From: Inonotus obliquus
Taxonomy: Eukaryota; Basidiomycota; Agaricomycetes; Hymenochaetales; Hymenochaetaceae
DNA: 64,000 bases
Assembly: GCA_032164295.1 (NCBI GenBank)
Contig: JAJHTX010000005.1
Coordinates: 1,736,001 to 1,800,000, forward strand
Reading direction: 5' to 3'
Positions 54,735 through 64,000 of the stretch are shown in pieces (position 1 is the first letter of the stretch; each line of letters starts with the position of its first letter). The position numbers and the translations under genes are program-made. The notes beneath the pieces are model-generated. The model worked only from the letters and a program-made list of their open reading frames with translations, was not told the origin of the DNA and made no database searches.

Positions 54735-57480
54735 ATGGCGTCTCGTGAATCTTTACCGGAATGGTCGATTGTCGATTTCATACATCGAGGACCGTGGTGG
54801 CGAAATAAAGGTGAGTTCCGACGTATCTCATCCTTCTACGAATTGAACGCAACTAAAATCATGGACTAGGAATCTTAATGCTCAACCTTTACTTGCTTAT
54901 TCCTCTCATGAGTTCTTCGATCAATGGATATGACTCCTCACTCGTCAATGGTGCGATTTACCTACCGAATAATGCGAGCTTAGAACTCATTTGCGTTTTC
55001 AAAATGAAGGTCTTCAAATTGTACCGGATTGGCAAAGATACTTCAACCGACCGCAAGGAAAGACATTGGGTACGTGGCCTCATATCGGTTTACCCCTGGG
55101 TGCCTGAAATAGTTTTGACGTAGGTCTCATTAACTCTGCTCAAAACGTGGGAGCACTGGTTGTAAGTATGCTATCTTTTCCCTTGATACTGACTGTCAAC
55201 TTAAAATGCTACTTGGCAAAACAACGCAGGGGCTGCCATTTTCTCCTTTCGCTTCCGATCATCTTGGACGCCGTGCTACGTTATTCTTTGGTTCATGCGT
55301 TATGGTCGGAGGAGGTATATTACAGTGCGCGGCGTCGAATGTCGCCATGTTCATCGGATCTCGGTTTATACGTGAGCATCACCCTCTCACAATGTGCATT
55401 TTCAGAACTGATATGAAAGCGATGCTAAATTGCAGTTGGTTTTGGTCTAGCGTTCGCTTTGAATGCGGCACCACTCCTAATCACCGAACTGTCCTATCCG
55501 ACTCAGGTACGTCAAAAATCCCCCTTATTATAGAGAAAGCGGAAACTCATCATCCGCTCTTCCAGCGTGGCAAATTCACTTCTATATATAATTCCTCTTG
55601 GTATATGGGAAGCATCATTGGTGAGTTATCTCGCGGCAATCGACCGCCGCTTTTGTCTTCCTCCTTGTTGTATTGCGACAATCTCGGGCATCCGCTGAGA
55701 TGTACCTGGACCACCAATATCGCATGTCGGATTGTATCCAGTTGCCGTCATAATGATTTGCATACTGATCATTGATCGGACTTCGGCAGCTGCGTGGGCT
55801 TGCTTCGCCGCATTCAAACGGAACGATGGATCAAGTTGGGCTTGGAGGCGAGTCTAGATTTCTGTCTTGTCTTGCCTCGCGTCACTCACGTTCTGTCCGG
55901 CTCCTTAGAATACCCTCGTTCATCCAGGTGGTTGGTTCACTAGTCCAAGTGATCCTTGTCTGGTTTACTCCAGAAAGTCCACGTTGGCTTGTATCGCGTG
56001 GCCGTGAAGGACAAGCTGCACGCACACTTGCGCGTTTCCACGCTTCGGGAGGGGATGAACGGGACCCATTAGTCGTTTTTGAGATGGCGCAGATACGCCA
56101 TGCGCTGAAGCTCGAGAGAGAATCTGCGCGGAGTACAAAGTGGTATGGACTTCTGACGACTCCGGGGAACCGAAAGAGATTGCGTATTATTATTGCTATC
56201 GCGCTATTCTCGCAGTGGAGGTGCTTCTTTCTTCTTTCTTCATTGAATAATTGTTCTTTATACGGAGGAAGCTGACTCTTTGTTATTACAGTGGCAACGG
56301 CTTGGTGTCCTACTATATTGACCTTGTCCTCACGGGAGTTGGAATCCATGATGCAGGGATAAAAGCGGAAATCAACGGATGTCTTCAGATTTTCAATTTA
56401 GTTATAGCTTTAGGTGCCGCGTTACTCGTGGATAAGCTCGGTCGACGAACTTTGTTCATCATCTCTAACACTGGAATGTTGATCAGTATGTCCTAGTTCC
56501 TGTGTATCGCACCCTTGATTATGACTCAACGGGAAACACTTGCTCCAGCATTCAGCATGTGGACACTTACCACAGCTCTGTTCCAAACTCAAAACAACAC
56601 CGATGCTGCAAAAGGTATGCAATCCATCTAATACAAGCGCTATATCAATTCTGAAAGTCCTTTGACGTTACATAGCCACCATCGCAATGATATTCGTGTT
56701 CTTCTTTTTCTACGACATTGCATACACGCCCATGCTCGTCGCTTATACTTTGGAAATTCTTCCTTATAACTTCCGTGCCAAAGGTTTCGCAATCCTGGTT
56801 AGTAAACATGTCGGATATCGGTCATCGTTTTCCGCCGTTTGACGTATTCTGTGGTCTTAGAACATCACTGTTTGCCTCACACTCGCTTTTAACCAATTCG
56901 TGAATCCTTGGGCTTTGGATGCTATCACTTGGAGATATGTACGTTTCCACCGATCCGCTTTTGTGATATCCTTTCGCTCATTCGAGTTACCCTCAAGTAC
57001 ATCGTATATTGCGGGTGGCTAGTCTTCGAGCTGATTTTCGTCTTGCGATACGTCATCGAAACAAAAGGTACGTACTCAAAACTCCGCCTCGATCTCCATA
57101 CAAACTCGATCTCCTGACCTTTCTTTCCTCCTTTTCTTCTCTCTTCCTTAGGACGAACTCTGGAAGAAACAGCCGCACTTTTCGATGGAGAATCTGCTCC
57201 TAAAGATCTCGTAACAGCAGGAGGAGAAGCAGCTTCGATGACTATGAATCGTTTACCTGCTCTTCATCCTCATTCCCATCCACATCCTCATCCTCATCCT
57301 CGTCAACATCAACATCAACCTCGAGAAACAATTACATCCAATTATGAAAAGACGGAATTACCGAGAGATGTTTATGAACTTGAAGAGTCACCTTTGAGTT
57401 CTAGGTCTTCTTATCTGTCATTTGCTTCTCAGACTACGGAATCGGATATTTTTCCTTCTTCGTCTAAAGGATTTCGATGA
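54735..57480 (+). CDS. MFS sugar transporter
   Basis: Fifteen exons (54735-54810, 54870-54950, 55010-55069, 55124-55161, 55230-55371, 55436-55506, 55566-55620, 55790-55847, 55909-56220, 56292-56485, 56549-56614, 56676-56797, 56861-56938, 56998-57067, 57152-57480) encode 583 aa. Sugar-porter hallmarks: SSINGYDSSLVNG in helix 1, DHLGRRATLFFG, PESPRWLVSRGRE, DKLGRRTLF and ETKGRTLEETAALFDGE after helix 12. It resembles fungal lactose/hexose permease-like proteins; the substrate cannot be read. The ~100-residue cytosolic tail has a His/Pro run (HPHSHPHPHPHPRQHQHQ). The intron at 55848-55908 has a GC donor (AG|GCGAGT). It is followed by two amylase genes on the other strand. Confidence 0.92.
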
Positions 57481-57768
57481 ACTTTTTTGTCTTTTATCCC
57501 CCTTCCCACGGGCGGGGTTGCTTGTCTTTGCTGCTCTTTGGACCTTGGACATTTACTTTCTAGACATTTAGGATTAGAACCTCGCTCCTTGATCTCGTCA
57601 TTCGTTTTTTTTTGCTTTGTACGTTCATCGTAACTCGTACGAATAGTTCTGACTTTGCTTTTACACCATCAAAAGAAGAATGTAAAAGGAACAATGTATT
57701 AGTAGTAGTAGTCGCAGCGGTTATCCAAACAGGTTGTCTATGCTCTAGAAATGAGTTTTCTAGCGCGT
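57481..57768. other. Convergent intergenic region
   Basis: 288 bp between the stops of the transporter and first amylase gene. A poly-T run lies at about 57606-57613. Nothing else seen. Confidence 0.4.
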
Positions 57769-60622
57769 CTACGTCAACGTCTCGGGAACCCAAACTGTGA
57801 CACCACCATCCGGACAAGGGAACAACGCCCATCCACCTTTATCCACGGTAACAATACTCAAATCTCCACCTAACAAATCCCGGAATCTAATCGGTATTTC
57901 GGACTTGGACTCGGACTCGGACTCAGGCCGTTTCTTCTTTTGAACATATTAGTGAATAGAAAGTAAAGGTTGAGCAATTCCGCGAGAGTGATTTTGATAT
58001 GTTTGTGAGAAGACTGTGAGAAGATGAGAAGGCTGATGATGAAAAGACTGACCTTGTGGTGAGATGCGGGAGCTTTCATTCGTATTCCTTGAACATCTTT
58101 TCCGTTTCCGTTTTTGTTTTTATTTCCGTTCACGACGGATAGTTTCTCTTTCCCTTTAGGTTTCGTAGTAGTTGGATGAATAGCAGTAGTCGGTACTTCA
58201 CCCGGGACTGAGAATGGTGGCTCGCTAGAATGAAAGGGTTAGATATAGTAGTCCGAAACATGATCAAGACAAAATGAGAGGAAATTGTGAAGGTGGGAGG
58301 GGGAAGGAGGAAAATAGCAATGTTTCTTCTGGAATAAATTAATCCTAAACCCCGCCCAGTTCTTACGCACCTCATAGCTTCTCCGGACCCAATACTCGAT
58401 CGAATAACAACAGCACACCCCAAATAACCAGATCGTGCATCTCCATTCCTCACCCAACCAATACAATCCTTATAATGGAAATAATCCGTTGTAGACCCGT
58501 ATGCGAAATTAGTCCGTGCTTGGATGAGAAATTCTAGTTTTGGACCGATACGAGGATCGTAGCATTCGTTGTTAGGGTAAAGATCGCCGTAGAATACGCA
58601 TCTGTGGTGTTTTTTTTTTTGGGGGGGGAGTTATTATAAATTTGGATTATTCAATTCAATGATTGAGGAGAGAGATTATTGGTGAGGTACTTACGGAAAC
58701 CCTTCTGCCCGCAGTAGGATGAGCGCGTAAGCTTGCAGTTTGAATCCAGGATTTACCTGTTCATACAGAATAAATCACATAAGCTCGGTGTCAAAGATCG
58801 AAGAGGAGATGTTAATACCCAGCTCTCTAGCGATTGCCCGATTTCCTACCGGGAGTTTTATTACAGACTCACTCTTTTACATAGGTTATCAGACTACGCA
58901 CCGTACTGGAATAGACCATCAGTAATCATCCAAAAACTTTCAAGCCGATTAACTCGCTTACTCGTGATTATCAACAAACGTCACAGCATCCCATGGACGC
59001 CTTCCAACCAGGGTATTCTTAAGTATCTGGCGCAGATCGTAATTCGGACCTTGCTTGCTAGCGTTGTGCAAGTTGTAGTGAAGGGGAACGTCGAAGAAAG
59101 AGGTCTGCGAATGTATCGTAAATGATTGCAATGTACCGGATACTTGCAAGTTACTCACCGAGCCTCTGAGTAGACCGACGTAATGATCCAGGATGTTAAT
59201 GCTGCAGCGGGATGAATCAGTAAGGTCGCAAGTCGCCAAGGATTGGATACTCACTCTCCAGACCAAAACTCTGATACAACAAAGAAATCAGGCTTCTCGA
59301 CGCTTTTCTTCGTTCGTTGAAGCTAGATTTCAGATGAGACCACGGCTCAACGAAAGAAGAGACAACTTGACGAACAAACTCCCTCAGAAATTTTCTGTCA
59401 TAGTGCTTCATCGCATCCACCCTGAAGCCGACCGCGCCTGTTTGCTTAACGTATTCGTGAGTCTTACCGATCGTCACGATCTTAGCGAAGATGATTTACC
59501 TCAACGATCCAAGTTCCCCAGTTGAATAGATCCTGTTTGACTTCGGGTTGGCGGTGATCGATCTGAGTACGATATAAGTGTAAGTATCTTGTCTGTTGTA
59601 ACTCTAAGACGTGGCCCACATCGCACCCGAGAAGAAAGTCGTAGTTCCCAAGCTCATTTGCTACGTATTTTGACCATCCGTTTCGCCCAGAACCGGGAAT
59701 GTAGAGGACGCCTTTGGTCCTTGTCTTGCTATCCCAGTCGACGCCTGAGTATCAATCGCTTCAGAGATGAGGCTATGCGGTGATAAGGAGAGAACTGACC
59801 AGAGAAATGACGATGATTCCATTTCATCGAACTGTACTGAGGATACATTCAATGGTGGTTCAATAAATGGTTTGATTTTATACCTTGTCTTGTCGTCCGG
59901 GAAAGTTGTATATGGTCCATGCCTGAAATGCCTCTTTTACCGACCTTTATCCGGCGCTGAAATATTTCAAGTTACCTCTATTTCTCTAGGCGGACCCCGT
60001 TGAACCAGTCGGTTCCTTTCGTCTATAGGTATGGCCTGAAACGCTTCTTTCTGGTCCCCGCCGCACCTATGCTATGAATGCCTTTGTTAGCACCTTCCAC
60101 TTCAGTAGCCTCATCACTGACATTTAATATGACATCGACAATTACCCCGAGCCCATGAGACTTGGCAGCTGAGCAAGCCTGGATTAGTTCTTCTTTTGTT
60201 CCCCAGCGGGTAGCAACAGTGCCCTTCTGATCAAACTCGCCAAGGTCCCACTGGTTCAAAGATGATAGTTAGCTGGTTTTTTTTGTTCGACTCAGAACAC
60301 GCACGAGATCATACACGTCGTAACCACAGTTCTAAAATAATTAGAGCCTATATGATTCCTTCGAGTACACGAACTGCTTACTTTACGCGTCTGACTCTTT
60401 GCCATCGGAGGTAGCCAGACGTGAGTGACACCGCGCTCCCTTAGATTAGGAACTTCCTGCTCAAAATGTTTCCACCAGCTCGTATACTCATTTCCGTGAC
60501 TTTCCCAAGTGTAGAATTGCATCTGGACAATGGACTAGTCAGAAAAACATCAAGAACTCCGACAGAAGACTTTAACGTACCATCAGGGGATTCCTTTCTC
60601 GACTATCAGGTTGCAGAGCCAT
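57769..60622 (-). CDS. Alpha-amylase, GH13_5-like, intracellular (copy 1)
   Basis: Nineteen exons join in phase to 564 aa: 60581-60622, 60382-60522, 60305-60331, 60122-60250, 59976-60071, 59884-59922, 59800-59836, 59620-59744, 59500-59562, 59367-59444, 59255-59322, 59159-59201, 58962-59104, 58902-58905 (4 nt), 58817-58843, 58695-58756, 58371-58601, 58053-58224, 57769-57936. GH13 motifs are intact: DVILNH (D109), GFRVDAMKH (nucleophile D243), VVSEFWSGD (acid/base E277) and FVDNHD (D344). The layout matches liquefying-type (subfamily 5) amylases, which cut internal alpha-1,4 bonds. There is no signal peptide (MALQPDSRERNPLM), so an intracellular role, e.g. in alpha-glucan or glycogen metabolism, is inferred. 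A Lys/Asn-rich linker lies in exon 18. Confidence 0.9.
58902..58905 (-). other. 4-nt microexon (TACG) in amylase copy 1
   Basis: TACG is flanked by CCAG upstream and GTGCGT downstream (minus strand). It converts NH-GA| into NHDT and restores phase for the next exon EIGQSLESW. The same 4-nt exon is present in copy 2 at 61985-61988. Confidence 0.7.
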
Positions 60623-61119
60623 TGTCTTTAAAGAAGGGGAACGCCAGGGCCATAGACTGTCACTGACGGAAGCAACAAATTCGTTCAGAGCATCCATGAT
60701 AGTCGTACACGTCACTAGAATTTTGTCCTTATCGATCGGAGTCGCGTAGAGTTACTTCACAAGCAAGCTCTTTGCCTCGATGGTACTCGACTAACAGTCG
60801 ACGCTTCCAAGGACAGAGTCTGGACAATATTTGTGATGAGTTGATCACATCAAGTTATCATATACATTTTCGGGATTTGGCGTGGGAATTGGGCGAGCGC
60901 CGATCATGCTTTTTTTATCTGGGACTCAAATGCAACTCCGCATAGACTGACCGACCATGAGCTCGTCACTTTCATTTATTGCTTTTATCTATGCCACAAC
61001 TTGTATTATTTATTTCGTTTTGCTTTATCGCCATGAAAAGCATTAGAAATAAAATGATATATTGGTAGTCTCATATCCAAAAAAATCCCTATCCGTTCTC
61101 TATGCTTTAGAAACGAACA
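60623..61119. promoter_or_regulatory. Upstream region of amylase copy 1
   Basis: 497 bp between the end of copy 2 and the start of copy 1; both read leftward, so it holds copy 1's promoter. I recognise no specific site. Confidence 0.4.
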
Positions 61120-63693
61120 CTACGTTTCGAAAACCCAAACCGCTACACTACCAACCGGACAGGGAAACAACGCCCACCCATCATCGGATACATTGACAAT
61201 ACTCGAATTTCCTCCCATAAAATCCCGGAATTTCGTTGGTCCATCGGATTCGGAGCATCTCTTCTTGATTGAATACAGATCAGGATATGTAAGTTAAAGT
61301 TGAGTAGTCCCGCGAGTAATTTGATATGTTCGTGAGACTGAGAAGACTGACCTTATGGTGAGGTACGGGGGCTTTCATCCGTATTCCTTGAACGTCGTTC
61401 TGCCAGTGGTTCACGGGTTCTTTCGAATATGCATCAGGATGGTGATGAGTATTCGATGCTCCCGCTTCTTCGGACCCGATACTCGATCGAATAACAACAG
61501 CACATCCTAGATGACCTAGTTGTACATCTCCTGACCTTACCCATCCAATCCAATTCTTTTCTTGAAAATAGTCCGTTGTAGATCCGTAAGCGAAATTGTT
61601 CCGTGCTTGGATGAGAAGCTCTAGTTTTGGACCGATGGTAGGATCGTAGCGCTTGTTGTCCGGGTAAAGATCTCCGTAGAATACGCAACTTTTTTTGATA
61701 TTTTCGTTAGTTGGTAGAAGTTTGGACTTATTGTAATGAAGGAGGGAGATAAGGGAAGGAGGGAGATAGCGAGTACTTACGGGAATCCTTCCGAACGTAG
61801 TAGGATGAGTGCATAAGCTTGTAATTTGAAGCCGGAGTATACCTGTTTGGAGTGATTCACATAAGCTGGGTGGCGGAAGATTGGATGGATGAAAGCCTTA
61901 TTACCCAGCTCTCTAATGATCGTCCAATTTCCTACATGGATCCTCAGTATAGATTCACACTTTAAAATCAGTCACTTTATGTACCGTACTGGATCACTTT
62001 ATCAGCCATCATCAACCATAAGTCCAATAATTCAACTTACTCGTGATTGTCGACAAATGTCACAGCATCCCATGGACGTCTTTCAACTAAAGTATTCTTG
62101 AGTATTTGGCGCAAATCGTAATTCGGACCTTGTTTGCTAGCATGATGAAAGTTGTAGTGTAGAGGAACGTCGAAGAATGAAGTCTGGAAAGGCGTCGTGA
62201 ATAACTGCACTGTACAAGATGCCGGCACGATACTCACCGAGCCTCTCAGCAAGTCGGAATAATGATCTAGGATTTTGATGCTACAAAAGGGCTCTGTAAA
62301 GCTGCAAGTCGTCAAGGAATGTATACCCACTCTCCGGACCAAAACTCAGATACGACAAAGAAATCAGGCTTCCCGATGCTCTTCTTCGTTCGTTGAAGCT
62401 GGATATCGTATGAGACCACGGTACGATGGAAAGAGGGATATTTGACGAACAAACTCGCACATGAATCTCCTGTCGTAGTGTTTCATTGCGTCCATCCTGA
62501 AGCCGACCACACCTGTTTGCTTAACAGTTGTGTGTCATGCCTCGTGCTGCGACCTTCGCAAACAACTCCTACCTCAACAATCCAAGTTCCCCAGTTGAAC
62601 AGATCCTGCTTGACGTCGGGCTGACGGTGATCAATCTAAGAGTATTATAAGTATTACAATTCTTGTGGCCCGAGCATACGACTTACATCGCACCCGAGAA
62701 GATAGTCAAAGTTCCCAAGCTCATTCGCTACGTGTTTAGACCATCCGCTTCGCCCAGGGCCAGGGATATAGAAGATGCCTTGAGTCCTTGTCCTATCATC
62801 CCACTCACAACCTGTGGATCGTCCTCTCTAGAGGCGGGGTTCTGCAACGGCAAGGTGATGACTGACCAGAGAAATGACGATGATTCCATTTCATCGAACT
62901 GTACTGAGGATACAATCAGCGATCTCTCATCTGAATATTCAAGCGGTATACTTTGTCCTGCCTTCCAGGGAAGTTGAATATTGTCCATGCCTGAGAACAT
63001 CGGTATTACAAACTTCGATATGGCATTAGGATCGTTAAGATTACCTCGATCTCTCTAGGAGGGCCTTTGCGAACCAGTCGGTTCTTTTCATCTACGGGGA
63101 TAACTTGAATCGTCTCTTTCTGGTCCCCGCGAAATCTATGCTATAAATACTCTTGTTAGAAACCTTTTCTTGTTGAAAATAACATCACTGACATTCAAAA
63201 CAATGTCGGCGATTACACCAAGTCCGTGAGACTTGGCAACAGAGCAAGCCTGAATTAATTCGTCTTTTACTCCCCAGCAAGTGGCGACCGTGTCCTTCTG
63301 ATAAAACTCGCCAAGATCCCACTATTTCAAAGATTGGAGTCAGTCACTTGGTCTTGTAAGATAATGGACACGCACGAGATCATATGCATCGTAGCCACAA
63401 CACTGAAATCATTAGAAATTACATATTTCTGCGAGTTCACGAATTATTTACTTCAAGGGTATCACTCTTTGCCATAGGCGGTAGCCAGACATGGGTAAAA
63501 CCTCGCTCCTTAAGGCGGGGAACTTCGCGCTCGAAATGCTTCCACCAGCTCATTTGTTCATTTCCGCGAGTGTCCCAAGTGAAGAATTGTATCTGGACCA
63601 TTCGTTAGTTTAGGAAGACATTAAGAACTCTGACAAAAGACTTTAATGCACCATTAAAGGATTCCTGTCTTGACTGTTGGGTTGCAGAGCCAT
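61120..63693 (-). CDS. Alpha-amylase, GH13_5-like, intracellular (copy 2)
   Basis: A tandem paralogue of copy 1 with the same exon order, beginning MALQPNSQDRNPLM at 63693 and ending VAVWVFET at 61120. Catalytic motifs are kept: DIVLNH, GFRMDAMKH, VVSEFWSG and FVDNHD. Differences: the exons equal to 17 and 18 of copy 1 are fused without an intron, the Lys/Asn linker is shorter, and the donor after FVRQ (62440-62441) reads AT instead of GT. A GT (GTTCGT) at 62450, 9 nt upstream, would keep frame by skipping three residues, so the gene may still be functional. The 4-nt exon is at 61985-61988. The sequence upstream of 63694 to the window end shows no further gene. Confidence 0.85.
61985..61988 (-). 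other. 4-nt microexon (TACG) in amylase copy 2
   Basis: Preceded by TGATCCAG and followed by GTACAT on the minus strand. Its sequence and phase equal the copy 1 microexon although the flanking introns have diverged. Confidence 0.65.
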
Positions 63694-64000
63694 TGTCTTC
63701 AAAGAATCAGAATGGCGTAGAGTTACTTTACATGTAAGTACATACCTTGGGAGTCGACTAATGCTTTCAAAGCGAGGACCTGAACAATCTGACGACTTGA
63801 TCAATCCAAGCTCTACTCGCATGCGGATGGGTGATTACCCGCAGACAAATTTGAGGTGAGGACTTAATGACCAACCTTTCTTGACCTTATTCACTTCTGA
63901 GGCACTCTTTCAGATTGTGGAGGCCTTAGTCCCAGGTAAGCTGCATACGCCGTATGAGATAAGTGGGGAACCGGGACTAGTAGACGTGAGAAATATTGGC
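63694..64000. other. Window end, upstream of amylase copy 2
   Basis: Contains the 5' flank of amylase copy 2. No coding feature or recognisable site was seen before the window ends. Confidence 0.4.

Noticed and set aside
62399..62441. ATATCC donor in amylase copy 2 read as a U12-type AT-AC intron
   Set aside because: The 5' end resembles the minor-spliceosome consensus, but the intron ends in AG, lacks a convincing U12 branch site, and the aligned intron in copy 1 is ordinary GT-AG. A mutated donor is simpler.
1..64000. CRISPR array, tRNA or rRNA genes
   Set aside because: No regularly spaced direct repeats of CRISPR type; no cloverleaf-compatible tRNA with intact A and B boxes or rRNA core was noticed by eye. 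A covariance-model scan would be needed to exclude tRNAs fully.

Overview
The window is nuclear DNA of a filamentous basidiomycete, most likely an agaricomycete. The evidence is the gene structure (many GT-AG introns of about 45-60 bp and many tiny exons, all predicted by eye from reading-frame continuity and splice consensus), the protein families (fungal Svf1, Acl4, Sqt1, SART-1/Snu66, Rho1-GEF with CNH domain, GH13_5-type amylase, Agaricomycete-type orphan seven-helix membrane proteins) and the mobile elements (Ty1/copia LTR element, Tc1/mariner elements, a MITE). No rRNA, tRNA or CRISPR array was recognised.

Layout. 1-4.8 kb is gene-poor: TCGGTAC-rich degenerate repeats, a decayed Tc1/mariner copy and a MITE. 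4.8-30 kb is a compact housekeeping block: arrestin-like adaptor, formamidase (26 exons), Svf1, an F-box/LRR-like relic, a hypothetical protein, the Acl4 ribosomal-protein chaperone, RMND1/DUF155 protein, SART-1/Snu66 splicing factor, a Q/G-rich protein, RNase H2 catalytic subunit, a predicted helical protein with a hydrophobic hairpin, and an ER protein disulfide isomerase ending in REEL. 29.6-42.3 kb is an accessory island: two related seven-helix membrane protein genes (one frameshifted) with related debris, a nearly pristine copia retrotransposon (262-bp LTRs, TSD TGTTG), and a predicted trypsin-fold protein broken at a C9 tract. 42.4-51.3 kb returns to conserved genes: Sqt1/AAMP, a Rho GEF, a TDP2-like phosphodiesterase and a GPI-anchored Ser/Thr-rich wall protein. 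52.1-53.4 kb is a Tc1-like transposon with one nonsense codon. 54.7-64 kb is a carbohydrate module: an MFS sugar transporter followed by two tandem GH13_5-type alpha-amylase genes.

Functional themes: ribosome assembly (Acl4 for Rpl4, Sqt1 for Rpl10), genome maintenance (RNase H2A with two ACGCGT boxes upstream; TDP2-like enzyme), cell wall/Rho signalling, and sugar uptake next to intracellular alpha-glucan hydrolysis. The most unusual observations concern splicing: a 4-nt exon conserved in both amylase copies, an apparent 2-nt exon in the wall-protein gene, a 6-nt exon in the formamidase, three GC-AG introns, and a mutated donor site in the second amylase gene that has an in-frame substitute 9 nt upstream.
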